A DNA stretch of 64,000 nucleotides from Datnioides undecimradiatus (GCA_008933995.1 WARS01000014.1:8107192-8171191), one strand, 5' to 3'; numbered from the stretch's first letter, positions 37,921-50,222 are shown. Made by a program: numbers and translations. Notes: generated by a model from the letters alone, not told the origin.

Positions 37921-39339
37921 GACCACATTTCACCAATGCATTTAACATTCTGGGTCCAACTAATAAAAGAACCTTCTGCAATGCTGTAATGCAGGCTTAA
38001 CCACGGTTATCACCAGTCGACCAATTCTATAAGCTCAAAGTTCAAACATACATTCATTGGATGGGTTTGGCATTTCTCAGTTATAACATAGAGTTGGTTG
38101 AAGAAGAGTCCTGAAATCAGTGCTTGCTGATGCACTGCTGGCCTTTTTTATAAGCTTACCTACAAGCTATCCGTCATCATCCATTCATTTTCATGCAGGT
38201 GTACAGCATAGTGTTTATAACATGACCCTTATCACTGTTGGTACACTATGATGCATTTCATTCGTTTTACACTAAAACCCTCATGTGATTGCAATTGTGC
38301 TACTGTTTATTAACATGTAATCTTTGCAAATCTGTTAGGTCTGATGTTAGGGCTCCCAGCAGAACCTAGGTGACTGAACCGATTGAAGAGCAGAGGCCTT
38401 TCTTCCAGATCACTTTTTGATGTAAAAGGTCAGTGCCTTCATTTCTGCAGTTATTGCAGGTTTCTGCTAAAACTGGCTTTGCTACTTTGGGAAATCCTTC
38501 ACTTGGCTTCTGACCCACACAGCCAAGATTCTGTATAATGACATAGTTAGGGAATGGAAAAGCTTTAAAGCTGCCCAGTAATACCCCAATACATCACTGA
38601 CAGCGGTGCCTAAGACATAAATTAAGTTTTAAATGATACTTACTGGGGCCTGTTACAGCTGTATCAATTATCTGCTCGCAATGTATACATGCAATTTAGA
38701 AGCTACAATACAATTTACAGAGCACGCTAAAAAGTTGTCACTGTATAAAACAGCTGATACATTAGTTAGTTAGTATTTGCTTGATGAATGATGCTATTTT
38801 ACATAACAAACTGTAAATGTCTCATTTCATCTTTCGCTCCCTGTTTTTTGTTCACTTCCACTACAGTGAGTCTTTGTAGTTTGTGCGGGGTTTAGCAGGA
38901 ACAAAACAGCTGGTGGACCGAATCCAGGGGTGAGCCGAAGCTTGTCACAACTTTAAACGCTCGAACTGAACAAACAACTGACTTGACTATGAGTCATGAG
39001 CCAATCTGTCGGCTCTGTGATCTATATTTCCTCGAAACACCACTTTGGCTCGTCTCCGTGTTTTACACACCATCCACGTTGCCTCTTAAAAGACATTTTA
39101 GATTGGTCTTCAATGTTCCATTGCTGATAGTCTGGAAACAATTCAATTGCCATAGTCATAAGGAGGGAAAATCTCCCAGCAATAAATGTAATTGTCATCT
39201 TTTGTTCTGAAGCTTATTCAGCCTTGTCGATATGTATTTAGTGAGTGTGACAAGTGGAGTATCCATTTTCCCCAGATGACACACCAGTGAAGAGAAGTCA
39301 TTTCTACACACTGAGATGCACTAGTACTTCCTTTTGGCA

Positions 39340-39500
39340 CCTTTACAGTGGGAGCCATTAATCGCCCATTGTCCACTGGCTAAGAGGCTCAGCAGAGCAG
39401 TATCACTAAATTAATTAGGATGTACAGTGCCTGCTCCGAATGTAAAGTGAGTCAATTAGTTCGGATATTCACTTTAGTCGAGCGCCTCAAGTCCGAATGC
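39340..39500. promoter_or_regulatory. Candidate conserved noncoding element
   Basis: Contains GAGCCATTAATCGCCCATTG, CACTAAATTAATTAGGATG, GAGTCAATTAG and two TCCGAATG words about 60 bases apart. Four ATTA/AATTAG cores lie within 130 bases. Non-repetitive and noncoding. Confidence 0.27.
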
Positions 39501-40274
39501 CCTTTAGAATCAAAAGAGTGGACACATTTGATTTCTGCTCCGCTGCCTTCACACAGCTTTTACTGCTCTGTCATTTCCACTATTTAGCTCTCATTCCCAC
39601 AAAGCAAAGTTTGGAGCACGTGAGAAAAAAAATCCTATTTTAAGGCTCACATCTGTTTGAGCATTCACGTGCATCTCCATCTCAGATGATCAGGAACAAC
39701 AGTAACGATTTCCCAAAAGCCTGTCTCGGGTTCACCGACTCCTGGTTGGCTGCCATATTTCCATTTGCTGATCAAGACTGTGAGGGTGCAAGCTCTGAAA
39801 AACACTGATTGAACCTTGAGTGCTCTTGTCCTTCCTGGTTTGGTTAGCTTCAGAAGAACAGCATCGCTGCTTTTTTAGCAGGTTGTCCCAAACTTTTAAG
39901 CAATGGCGAACATGTTGACGTGTCGCCACTCCCCACTTGCCTGTTCTTGGACTTTTGGCCCTACAACATGGAAGAGGAAGTTTGCTAAGTTTAGTCAGCT
40001 TGAGAGAGAAGTCTAAAAAATGCTCAGGATAATCGGAAGTTTGTATTTTTCCTAAAGTTCCAAAACAATTGAGCTAACTCGAAACTACGCAAGTCATGGT
40101 CTGGTATCAGATTATTTTGGACTCCTTTCACCAACCCAATCTACAACCTGGTTACTAATCCAGCCATCTCCTTCTTTGTTTTGTCCCCCCTTTTGTTCTC
40201 CCTTTCTTTGTCTTGACAAAGCCAGGCCTCCCCCCTCATCTCCTGTCCTCCCTTGGTAATAACGCATTAGTTTG

Positions 40275-40425
40275 TAGGACATTAGTCAGTAAAAATGAAA
40301 GCATATGGCGCATAATATTTACTTGTAATGAGCCTGAGTGCCACCATGCGTGGAAACCAAATTATGAGTGCCTCGTTTTGTGGCAGCCCAATAAATATTT
40401 TACCCTGTAAAAGTATGGATGACGT
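40275..40425. promoter_or_regulatory. Candidate conserved noncoding element
   Basis: A unique block with GCATATGGCGCATAATATTT, ACTTGTAATGAGCC, CCAAATTATGAGTGCC and CCCAATAAATATTTTACC. The texture is that of a constrained noncoding element. Evidence is weak without comparative data. Confidence 0.22.
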
Positions 40426-41654
40426 GGGGGAATGAGAGAGCCACCTGTTCTTCTCTGCTAAATGATTTACCAGATGTCTCGTCTTCATTCTTTTTTTGTC
40501 TTGGTTGTCCCTCCATTCAGTTCCCTATCCCCCCAAGGTCCACAGGAGACGGAGGGCGCACCACAAAAATAGTAGATTAAAAAGAGGAAGCAGAAAAGAA
40601 GTGTCGGGCTAATTTAGGAACAAGAGCGAGAGTGAGGCATGAATGAGATACACACATCTTCCTGTGTACTCTTCACACTCCTGAACTATTCAAGCTCCGT
40701 GCCAAATGTTCCTCACGTCATACATCATTGATGCCGAACACTGTCTCGCTGTGACCTCCGCATGTTTTCCCACTTTCGGTGAGTTTGACATTACAAACAC
40801 ATTTTTCGCGCAAACTCAGCAAATGTTGCCTGCACTTTAAGACAGGCGAGGTCAGTTGTTACAGAAGCTGATAGCACTCCATGTTAAGCGGTGCTCAGAT
40901 GGTGTTAATGCATCATGAGTATATCATAGGGGTAACGACGGTGCCTTGTGAATACTGATGTTGCGGCATTTGTGGTTTGTCAGAGCTGATCAAAGTCCCA
41001 TGATAGCATGTAGGTATAGCTTAGGTTAGCTAAGGACAAGCTAACAAGTTCAAAGAGAATTCAATTACTACAAAGGTGAAGTTTGAGTAGTATGTTCCAG
41101 TACAGGTCAGTTACAAAGGACAGCAATGGAAACAAGCTTCTACCCCACCATCCTCCACTGATTTCCTCATTTGTTTGCGTGAACCGAACCAAATGTGAGC
41201 AATGATAATGTGGCTGTACAACTGTACCGGGCTGGCTGCAAAGACGTCTGTCAACAGTGGGTTTATGGTGACCAAACATCACTGAAACCAAGACAAGCAG
41301 ACACAGGAACAGTTTCTTCCTGCAGCTATTCACTCCGACGAACGGTTAAATCAGTCACATAGTGTCAGAAACCCAAAGCACACACTTACCTGCAGATCTT
41401 TAATGAAATATGTACTGTCCAAATCCCACATCTGCTACGGCATGCTGCATGTACCATACCTATCCATTTGCTCATGTGTAAGTACAACACTGATGGTCAT
41501 TTTCACCCACCGATAGTCTTTTACCCTCAGGTTTGTTGCTCCTGTATTTAGCTGCATGTCTTTTAATGTCTCCATTTCCATTGGAACTATCTGTCAATAC
41601 ATTGAAAACAATGGGAAACTGGAGTCTAATTCCATGTGTGCTTACCAATAAAGG

Positions 41655-41760
41655 TGATGTATATGTATGCACACACCACACACACATACCACACACACAC
41701 CCCCGAAAAAAAAACAGCCAGGAGCACTCACACACACTCACACAGACACACACATGCAGA
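41655..41760. repeat. Imperfect (CA)n sequence
   Basis: CA-rich sequence with several interruptions, split by a CCCCG and A9 run at 41701-41714. Confidence 0.85.
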
Positions 41761-41852
41761 TCAAGCTTCCAAACAAAAAGAGAGGTGGCATTTTGACATT
41801 AAGTGGAAGAGAAATACACAAATCCCTCCCACTATACCTGGGATTTGGGCCA

Positions 41853-41854
<2 letters not shown>

Positions 41855-41891
<37 letters not shown>
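41855..41891. repeat. (AC)18 microsatellite
   Basis: A pure AC run of about 37 bases ending in CCCC. It is the left arm of a convergent pair with the GT tract 57 bases to its right. Confidence 0.97.
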
Positions 41892-41892
<1 letters not shown>

Positions 41893-41947
41893 CCTCTGTC
41901 TCTCTAACTCTTGGGAGAACAGGAGCTTAGTACAGGAGGGCTCAGAT

Positions 41948-41948
<1 letters not shown>

Positions 41949-41978
<30 letters not shown>
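41949..41978. repeat. (GT)15 microsatellite
   Basis: A pure GT run of 30 bases. Its reverse complement matches the AC tract at 41855-41891, giving a potential hairpin with arms of up to 30 bases and a 57-base loop. Confidence 0.97.
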
Positions 41979-41980
<2 letters not shown>

Positions 41981-42363
41981 TCCCACCTCCTCATGTCTTG
42001 AATAGCTCTTCTCTTCTTTTCCCAGTTCCTTCCTCTCCTTGTCTCTTCCTTCCCATCATCGTCTCCTCTTCGTCTACATTCTTCTTCTAAATCTGTTCTT
42101 CACTTTCTTCACCCTCTTCACTCTTTTCCTCATCTGTTTCTGCTCTTCGTCTGCCAACAGGAGCCATCTTCCTCTACTGAAGGAAGAAAATGAAAAAGTA
42201 ATAAGTGTTACAGTAACAGCCGTCCTTACTGTCGCTGACAGAACGATAGAAGTTCTCTCTTATCTGGATTGAAATTATGAAGTAATGTGAGCGCATTATG
42301 GGATGAAATGCAACATCTTCAGATGTTTTACCTGGCAACAAGCAGACCGGTAGCCAGGTAACA

Positions 42364-42671
42364 GGGGTGGATCTGGACTGGGCCAATGAGTTCAGTCTGC
42401 TCTTGATGACAGGTTTGATGGTGGGACTCCACCTCTCCCCTCCAACAGCTCCTCATCTGTTCTCCACAACCTCAGTGTGTCTTTAGCCTGAGTCTGCAGA
42501 GGGCTCCTGTGCTGTGGAGGACATCCTGCCTGGTTCCAGCACCTTACAAAGGTGCACCCTAGTGCCGCAGTGGCACCAACTTTTAACCTGATGAAGTCCT
42601 TAGGGCGACTTTTCCTGTTGCACCTACAGGCCGAGGTTAAATCATTACTTGATCCCTCTCAGTTTGCCAGG
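42364..42671 (+). pseudogene. Non-LTR retrotransposon (LINE) reverse-transcriptase remnant
   Basis: Translated pieces match the start of the reverse-transcriptase domain of fish LINEs of the L2/jockey-like kind. The piece at 42482-42556 reads LSLQRAPVLWRTSCLVPAP, equivalent to the family's LQR-P-LWKTSCLVPVPK block. In the next usable frame follow LMKSLGRLFLLHL (the family's LMKTLERLVLAHL) and LLDPSQFA (the family's LDPLQFAY block). The linker that normally contains the YRPVALTS motif is shortened, a stop follows LDPSQFA-R, and upstream sequence with ANEFSLLL resembles the family's AN-LN-FFNRFD segment, now frameshifted. The catalytic YADD region is absent. This is a dead, internally deleted 5' part of the domain, and it encodes no functional product. 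Confidence 0.8.
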
Positions 42672-43892
42672 TAGTAGTGAAGGTGAGTTACTATGGTTAC
42701 GGCAACTTTCTAACAGCTCACAATAATACGTTTCTTAAGGTTACTACCAAATCATTAATGTAATTGTACCTCATTTCTGAAATCTACTAATATAGCATAA
42801 CTTAATCTCACACCAGACAAAAGGAAACCTCAAAGCTTTTCACAAAAAGTCCTTCACCATAAAACATGATCCAAAAAATACAATTTTAAAGTGAATGAGA
42901 CAGGTTAAGGTTAACTGTGCTGGAGGAGGTGAGGAAGTTATTTTAAATTTGAAAATCATTCCATCGTGATGATGATGGCGCCGGTATTTATCCTCGCTCT
43001 GTTTATCAGACATCAACTTTGGTTAATTTAGCTGCCAAGGTATCAGAAGATGAATTGCCTTTGTAGTCTTATCAGTAAACATGAGACGGCACCTCTGACA
43101 TAATCAATACGAAAATATGACAAATACCAAACAAAGTACCCTTTCCCTCTCTCCTATTTCTAGGCTGCCTTTCTAGAATAAAATCCAGTTACTCATGCAG
43201 GATCCACTGTCTTTAAACAAGGGAAGTTTGCTTTTCATACAGCGTTACTGTTTGTGCATGTAGGTGCTCATCAAGCCTCCAGATCCTCCGGAGAGTCCAG
43301 TTTTGAGAAGCCACTTTCATCAGGAATCCACTGTTCAGCATTGAATGACTCCATGAATTCACCAGAATCCAGGGCAAGGCTACATCTCAGAAATGTCCAG
43401 TTTTCTGAAGGAAGGACCTCAGATCCCCTTGTTAGGCTGGGTCTCCAGATTTTGGTGATGCTGATCATACTAACTCACCATGGACCTATTGACTTTGTGC
43501 CTTCAAACGCTTTAACATTGTGAATTTGGCAACTGAGCGCTGAGCTGAACTCCTTTCAGGAAGTTTGACACCGACCCCTGCAGTGGGTAATTTCACACAA
43601 GACCTACTCATAAGTGCCCCAACTTCACTGATACTGAATCTCACTCCAAACTGATTAAACCTGTCAGCCCTGTAGTCCTGATTCACTTTGCTTGCTCCCT
43701 GTTTCCAACTTTTATGCTAAGCTTGGCTAAACACCCAAATGTAACCACGTCCAGAGCTAGAGTGGTAGCTTTTAATGCAGTGAACGCTCATTTTTTTATG
43801 AATGTGTTCTGCAGAATTTGCTATTATTTTGAGATAATTACAGAGATGTTGCATTTTGATGTTACCAAAGTACCAAAAAAAGGTATTAAATG
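42672..43892. other. Unique noncoding stretch
   Basis: No supported gene. Overlapping opposite-strand frames at 43254-43523 have no domain. No microsatellite or further LINE sequence was recognised to the right of 42671. Confidence 0.5.
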
Positions 43893-44785
43893 ACCACCCT
43901 CTGCCTCCTTCTCCACTCCAAGTATCTTTTTGCATTCATTTCATCTTAGCTTGTCTTTGCAAGTCATCGTCCCTGTCTCTTCCTCCCTATCCTTCCATCG
44001 TCATGTCCTCCTCTGCCCTTTTTTTCTCTGTTTCACCTGCTCTGAAAAAAAGTATACTCAGCCTCTTTTACCTCACTTTTTGCCTCTTCTTCTCTCCTCT
44101 CTCATCCCATTTCCTTGCTCCTTTCTATCTTGGTCTCCCTCTGAAAAGGTATCACCTCTCCTCAAGGATGTCCTGGATTCGCAGCTACGCTATCACCATG
44201 GGGACTGTTACTGGGGAGATAATGAGCGAGAGCGATGGAGAGACGGACGGATGAAGTGGCGGTGGCAGAGGGGGAACTCCATCTTCATGTGGCCTTCTTT
44301 GGTTTGGTGGGACAACAATGTGGGGAAATTACAGAGAGGCAGGCAAACAAGGTCAATGGACTGATAGGTGGATAAATAGCAAGGGACGGATGAAAGGGAG
44401 TGATGGAGGGAGAATGAGAGGAAGAAAGGTCTTGGGGTTTTAATTTTTTTTTGAAAAGGAAATAATTGAGATGGAGAGAGAGAGGGAGAGACAGGTGGGT
44501 AATGAAGCCTGATCTATATTTCAAAGGCTTGATGGTACAAGAGAACTGGTAAGTGGCTCAAAGACATGGAGGGAGTGATGAGAGGAAGATGAGAGACCGG
44601 AGGAGGGAGGCTGGAGATGGAGGAGAGCTGAATTAGAGGAAGAGGACGCAGTACGGATGCCATGATAAGAGAGGGAGAGATGGAAAATGATGAAAAGGAA
44701 ATTAGAGACAAGAAAATTGAGGGTAAAATCAGAGTCAGTCACTATAGAAGGAGAGATGGGGAAGGGGTGTAACAGCAGGCAGGGG
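43893..44785. repeat. Pyrimidine-rich then purine-rich switch
   Basis: On the plus strand 43893-44150 is strongly C/T-rich (CTCC, TTCC, CTCT words), and 44205-44785 is strongly G/A-rich (GGAGGGAG, GAGAGGAAGA, GATGGAG words). The switch point lies near 44160. The two halves could pair intramolecularly in part. Several frames stay open in this region only because of the biased composition. No gene is called. Confidence 0.7.
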
Positions 44786-45085
44786 GTGCACTTGACAGAT
44801 ATATGAGGAAAATATAGGTCTTTAATTAAAAGTCAGATGGGCTCCAGTCAGTGTCACCCACCACTGATATGATGGAAATGATACGGTTGATACAGTTCCC
44901 ATTTTAAAAAGTCATCAGCACCCTAAGGCCCTGAGCCGCAGCTATTGTTTCAATGGTATTCAACTGTACCAGCGTAGCCTTTTAATAAGAAGAGGTGAAC
45001 TAAACCCTTACAAGTGGACCAAGTTGATGGAAAATGACACCTGAGGATAATCTAACATCACCAGTCTTCAGTGTTGTTTGGGTAC

Positions 45086-45129
<44 letters not shown>

Positions 45130-45130
45130 A
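45086..45130. repeat. (ATG)15 trinucleotide repeat
   Basis: A pure ATG/GAT run of about 45 bases. Read in frame it gives a run of Met, which explains a misleading open frame starting at 45071. Confidence 0.97.
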
Positions 45131-46015
45131 CGCAATTTTTGTCCACTGTATTCACACGCATCCGCCTACTTCATATTTGCTGAATCCAACCACTTGTTTT
45201 TTAAGTGCAATGTATGGCTTTTTAAGTTTTTGAAACTAATAATAAAACTAAAACTAATAATTAAAAAAAACAATAAAAGCATATTTTTATTTATTCTATT
45301 TATTTATTTTTTTCTCACTTTTTTGGCTTCAGTTCTCAACAAACTGCTGCTTTTAAAGCCAAAAACTAAGCTTTCCTTTGGAAGCACCCTTAAGAAAAGA
45401 TAAATGTTAATATCACACATTAAGTGCTTTTTTAGAAATTATCCAGCCCACTGTGGGCTTTTTCTACTTGTTACTGAAAAACATTTACCTCTTATGAGCA
45501 TGGCTACAGCTGCATCCAGTCAGTTTTGCCACTTATCCACAGAAAAAAAGATTAGTATATAAAATTGAATCAGTAGTATTATTGTAATTTGCAGTAATCA
45601 TAATAACGTGTTCAAAAAGCAAAAAGAGTTATGTATTGAAAGAAATAATGGAAGGCATCACCAGGAAGTGATGGAGAGTGTGGAGAAGCGCACGACAGGG
45701 TTTAAAGGGAAAAGCCACGGATCTGCGTGTGAGAGTGTAATGAAAGGAGAGTGGAAAAGGAATGAATGGGCGTAACGGTGAGCATATTATTTTTGAATCA
45801 TCTAGCAGCATTTCTCAGCTCAGCATGGCTCCCGTTTGGCTTGATGGACGGCAATGTCAGCGGCACAGATAAGGATGATAACGCAAATGGAACCGATTAC
45901 GCGTTGGAGAGGGACGCGAAACGGAGAATAACAGCGACGGCAGTGTGGCGGGAAATGAAAGCAGGGGGGTGAGGTAGAGAGGGAACCAAGGGAAGTAGGA
46001 GAGAGAGGAGGGGTA

Positions 46016-46055
46016 TGGTGATGATGATGATGATGATGATGGTGGTGATGATGAA
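46016..46055. repeat. (GAT)n trinucleotide repeat, interrupted
   Basis: A pure GAT run to about 46041, then GGTGGTGATGATGA. On the minus strand it reads as poly-His or poly-Ile in different frames. Confidence 0.93.
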
Positions 46056-46730
46056 GAAAAGGACAGAATGGAGAGTTTCTAGCTGTGGAAGTCTGACGGA
46101 ACAAACCAAACTGCCTAACAAACAAATGCAAAATAGCAGAATTTACTAATACATTTACATTGGTCATGCTATCAGCTGACTGTGTGGCAAAGCCCTCCCC
46201 CAATCAGTGATAGTCCAATCCTTGCTTTGCAACCACAAGAAGGCAGGCCCAACCACTGGCTTTGGGCTCTGTATGTTGCCCTCAGGATCGAAACACAACC
46301 GAGGGTGGTCTTCTCTTTTCCAAACTTTTCGGAGAGGAAAGACACACAAGAACAAAGTGCAGCAGATTGCCTACAAACAGTGTTTGTTCAGTCACTGCTC
46401 AACCACATCTGTTGTGCATATGATTGCTTTTAGCAGCAGAGAGCTAATATTCATTAGCTAGCAACTTAGCAACCACATGCTACATCAATGTGTCCTCAGG
46501 CCATCATCCAGCTCTGAATCACCATAACTCTCTACATTTGTTCTGACCCGCCCAACTTTTTAACAAACATTTTGCCACGCCTGCACTTCCTGTTTCCAAA
46601 ACACCTCACCATACAGAAGCTACATCCTGTTAAAAGATGATATATAAATAAACGTGCGGTCGGGCACAATCACTGGCGTTCCAGCAAAACACACCTGATG
46701 AGATAGTTTGTCTATATGTTGTTATATATG

Positions 46731-46748
46731 TAAGTTATATATAACTTA
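46731..46748. repeat. 18-base perfect palindrome
   Basis: TAAGTTATATATAACTTA is its own reverse complement. It lies in AT-rich sequence and may extrude as a cruciform. No transposon context was identified. Confidence 0.9.
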
Positions 46749-47130
46749 TATTAACATTTAGGGCTGCTTCTTGCCCCACACCAAAACAGGAAGTACTTCT
46801 GGTCACTAGCTCTGTCGGCTAGCGACATTGAGGACAGAGACAGGCCGAGCAGCGGTAAGTCAATGTAGACTAGAAATAAAGAAAGTCCGACCAAACGGGT
46901 CCGAATTTGTCTCTTCATACGACATTCAGTCCGTATATGTCTTTATGTCACGTGCTCATATCTTTAGCTATGCACTCCGCGTGTACATCTGGGTGCTCGC
47001 GTGTGTGTGCGAGGAAGAACTGAATGTCGGGCGTGTCGGTCTGTGTGCACAGGCTCTCTGTGTTTGTCGTGTGCCATCAGGAGCCCCAGCAATCTGCCAT
47101 CTGCCCCCATTCTGTCACCCCAGCCGTGAA

Positions 47131-47200
47131 ATACACACACACACACACGCACACACACACACACACATGCACAGACACACAAACACACACGCACACAAAC
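47131..47200. repeat. Compound (CA)n microsatellite
   Basis: CA-rich tract with single GC, TG and AA interruptions, about 70 bases long. TG-rich sequence precedes it by about 90 bases (47000-47070). Confidence 0.93.
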
Positions 47201-49574
47201 ATGCTAATGCAAAACTGCTCCTTAAAAGTCTGCCTCCGCGTCACTATGCTGACACGAAGGCTCGGTCTCAGACATTCATTGCCTTGACTGTTATATTAAA
47301 AACCAATTAACGCATGAGGCTGAACACACACAAGAATGCCACACGGGGAAAAAGGAAAGCTGGCTCCCGGAGGCAACACGTCCCTGTCTTTGAGGAGGTG
47401 AAATCCAACTGTAGTACAGATGTAGCTGGATTCTCACCTCAGGGCAGAGCGCTATTAACGTCTGCACTGAATCCACTATGTGTTCCTATGACGTGATGTT
47501 TAAACAATCGCTTTATGTCAAGTTATAGTCTTAGCATGGTCATCACAGTTTTGTCTTTAACCCAGACCGACCACCACAACCAGCCTGCTGATTCTCCACC
47601 TTCTCCCCCCACATCCACCTGTTCACTCCTGCTCTCTGACTGCTGGGATGCTGTTCAAACACACACACAGAGACCGGAGAACCAGGATTTCTGTGCCCAC
47701 TAGCAGAACCTTCTGTAAGTCCTGAAATGCCTTTTCTACATTTTAAAATATTTGTATATTATAAAATATTAGTTTTACATGTTGAAGTTCTCTACTGGTT
47801 AGGCTTAAAACTAACATCCTCATAATTTTGCCGTCTGAATCTATAAATTACTCAGCACGGTGCGGTACATTTCCCCCAAAACTACCTGGGATATGAATCT
47901 GGTTTGAGTCAGACTGGAGTGACGTTACAGTTTTTGGACAAACCTTCGTAAAGAAACGAGAAGACTGTTGTGAATTCACTGCGATACATGCAGGGTTTGG
48001 GGACAATCGCTGCAAATACCAGGAGTTATTCAAAGTTTTGCTTCGATTATGGCCAAAGACAATTATATTGACAAGAAGTGCCAACAATTCAATGTATTAA
48101 TCATTTAAATAATATCAATTAATTATTATATTAATCACAGATGTGCCTAAATGCCCCCCCCCCCCCCAAAAAAAAGGTCTCACATGCAGATAATCAGTAG
48201 AGGCTAGAATTTACCAATGTTCCTAAATGCCTCATATGCAGTACTGTACTGTAAAGTATAGTAATGTAATGTGTTCCTGTAGCAGTTCTGACGTTTGTTA
48301 AAACAAGATTCAGATCATTATTCAGGAAGTTTAATTACATCGACATTGATAGACATGTACGTCTCCATCAAGACAAACTGCATTATAGTGGTGCATTATG
48401 ATATTGATTTAACATTAATTCAATTGAATTTAATTAAATTAAATTAAAATATTTAATTTTGGGGTATTTAAAATGGATGATGGATGTAGAAGAACAGATA
48501 TTTTTAAATTTTGAGAAAATTATAGGAATATTAGAAAATAAACACACATACACACATACACACACACACACAACAAATAAAAGGGAAATCCTGTTATGAC
48601 CCACTCACATCACCCCCCCCCCAAAATGATTCATTACACACAGCCGACATTTATGTCAGAATTAAGATGTTACGTGTGCATGAGCGATTTCCCAGAAAAA
48701 CAGGAATAATCCTCACTTTCACGCGACCACGCCGCCTGTCATGTGACATTTCACACCAGGTCCAAGCGGCGACAGGTTCACGCAGCAGCCCCGGGCACAG
48801 AGCGGAGGCTGCAGCCAACGTTTTCCTCCACAAACGCCTCACGGTGCAGCGCAGCTTCACACCCACGCAGACACCTTCCACCTTAACGAAACACCCACAT
48901 CCACCTTAACGGTGGATGCAGGCAAAACACAAAAAAAACACGCTCTTAAGGAAATGTATTTTATTCATCCCATCAGGGCGATTTTATCTCCTCCGTAGTG
49001 CAAAGAGAGAGCGTGCATTAGCAAAGAGCTGCAGCTAAATCATGAAAACATTATTCATGCGGCAACTACTCTCCTTTCTTAAGTTGCTCTCTGGTATTTT
49101 GTATTTTGTTTTCATGCAAATAGTTTTCATCCATTAAATAATATATTTCAGTTCAGCATTCTTTATATAACAGAATATACCACCACAAGCACTTTCCTAC
49201 ATTATAAACCTGAAAAACATTTAAATGGATAAAACATATCCACTCACACTGCGTGATACAGAGATAGGTGAACAGGTTTTCTGGTTTTCCGACATTGATC
49301 GAGCTCTGATACGTAGTGCTAAACTTTATTTTATTTCATTTTTAGTTCATACTCCCTCAAAAAGAAGCATCGATTTACCATCAACTGACGCTAAGGCAGC
49401 AACGGCGAGACAGAACCTCAGTTTCACTGATCGTAGGTCGACACAGAATACGCAAGATTACTTCTACCTGTTTTGTTGACATGAGGTCTTTTGTTGTTCA
49501 GGAGACATTTACACTCGTGCTCCTTAAAGCTTCAAATCAGACATGACAGCAAGAGCCTCACTGGATGTAAGGCA
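47201..49574. other. Unique noncoding stretch with simple tracts
   Basis: Includes C14 followed by A8 (48154-48175), a 14-base palindrome AATTCAATTGAATT (48417-48430) in A/T-rich sequence, a CA/CATA microsatellite (48541-48573) and a C run near 48613. A GC-richer patch at 48720-48860 has no supported gene. Confidence 0.5.
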
Positions 49575-49672
49575 CCTGGTGAGACAGAGAGAGACACTGG
49601 AGAGAGACAGAGACAAAGACTTGAGAGAGAGAGACAGACAGTGTGTTTCCTGCTCTCTCTCTCTCTCAGGCT
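49575..49672. repeat. GA tract facing CT tract
   Basis: GA-rich sequence (49580-49640, pure GA at 49623-49635) is followed 17 bases later by a pure CT run at 49653-49667. The two can pair as a hairpin of about a dozen base pairs. Confidence 0.8.
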
Positions 49673-49770
49673 GTATCACCTCATCCGACAGGTTGGGGGT
49701 GAATATCTCCTTGCAGGCATGCTGCATGTTCTGCTGTATCAACTGCTGTTTCATGCACACAGTTGGATGG

Positions 49771-50222
49771 TGTCATGGTTTGTAATTTTGTTGGTTCTTT
49801 GTTTGACTTTTCGGTGCTTTTGGTTATTTCCTGTTTTATTTTGAAAGGTTTTCCCTCTTACGTCCCTGTTCACTTGTTTCCTGTGGTTGATTGGATTATT
49901 GTTTTCACCTGTGTCTGGTTAGTGTTCCCTTCCTAGTCTTTAAGTTCTGTCACTTCCTTTGTTCTCCGTTGGTCCGTTATTTGATTGTTCGTGTGTGTGT
50001 GCCTCCTGGATTCCCCTCGTGTTCCTTGTGACTTTGGATTTCTTCTTTTTGGATTTTGCCTGTTTCTGCCTGCCTGTTTTGGATTTGCTTGCTGAGTTTT
50101 GGACTGTTTACCCGGTGTTGACCCAGCCTGCCTCGACTAACCGTAAGCCTGACTCCTTACATAAACTGTTGAACTGTCTTTGCTCCTCGTGTCCCCTGTT
50201 CCTCCGTGAGGCACTGGTGACA
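49771..50222 (+). mobile_element. Probable solo LTR (Ty3/gypsy-like)
   Basis: A 452-base segment begins TGTCATGG and ends CTGGTGACA, giving the TG...CA ends and the short inverted repeat TGTCA/TGACA expected of a retrotransposon LTR. The flanking pentamers are GATGG (49766-49770) and GAAGG (50223-50227), matching at 4 of 5 positions, as for an aged 5-bp target duplication. The interior (T-rich left part, CACCTGTGTCTGGTTAGTG in the middle, GCCTGACTCC with ACATAAACTGTTGAACTG near the end) matches my memory of fish gypsy LTRs. No internal coding region or second LTR is present, so a solo LTR left by recombination is most likely. Confidence 0.6.

Larger units (their letters stand above)
37921..41654. 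other. Unique noncoding stretch
   Basis: No supported gene. All open frames are under 95 codons and lack domains. Two islands listed separately (39340-39500 and 40275-40425) stand out as possible regulatory elements. Confidence 0.5.
44786..47130. other. Noncoding stretch with simple repeats
   Basis: Unique DNA with (ATG)n at 45086, (GAT)n at 46016, an A/T-rich segment at 45240-45320, purine-rich sequence at 45640-46080, and an 18-base perfect palindrome at 46731-46748. No gene is supported. The Met-run frame at 45071 is an artefact of the ATG repeats. Confidence 0.5.

Noticed and set aside
45071-45403. Frame starting with a run of methionines
   Set aside because: The Met run is the (ATG)n microsatellite and the remainder is A/T-rich noncoding sequence.
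46828-47310. Plus-strand frame of 160 codons
   Set aside because: It crosses a compound CA microsatellite (Thr-His runs) and shows no domain or splice context.
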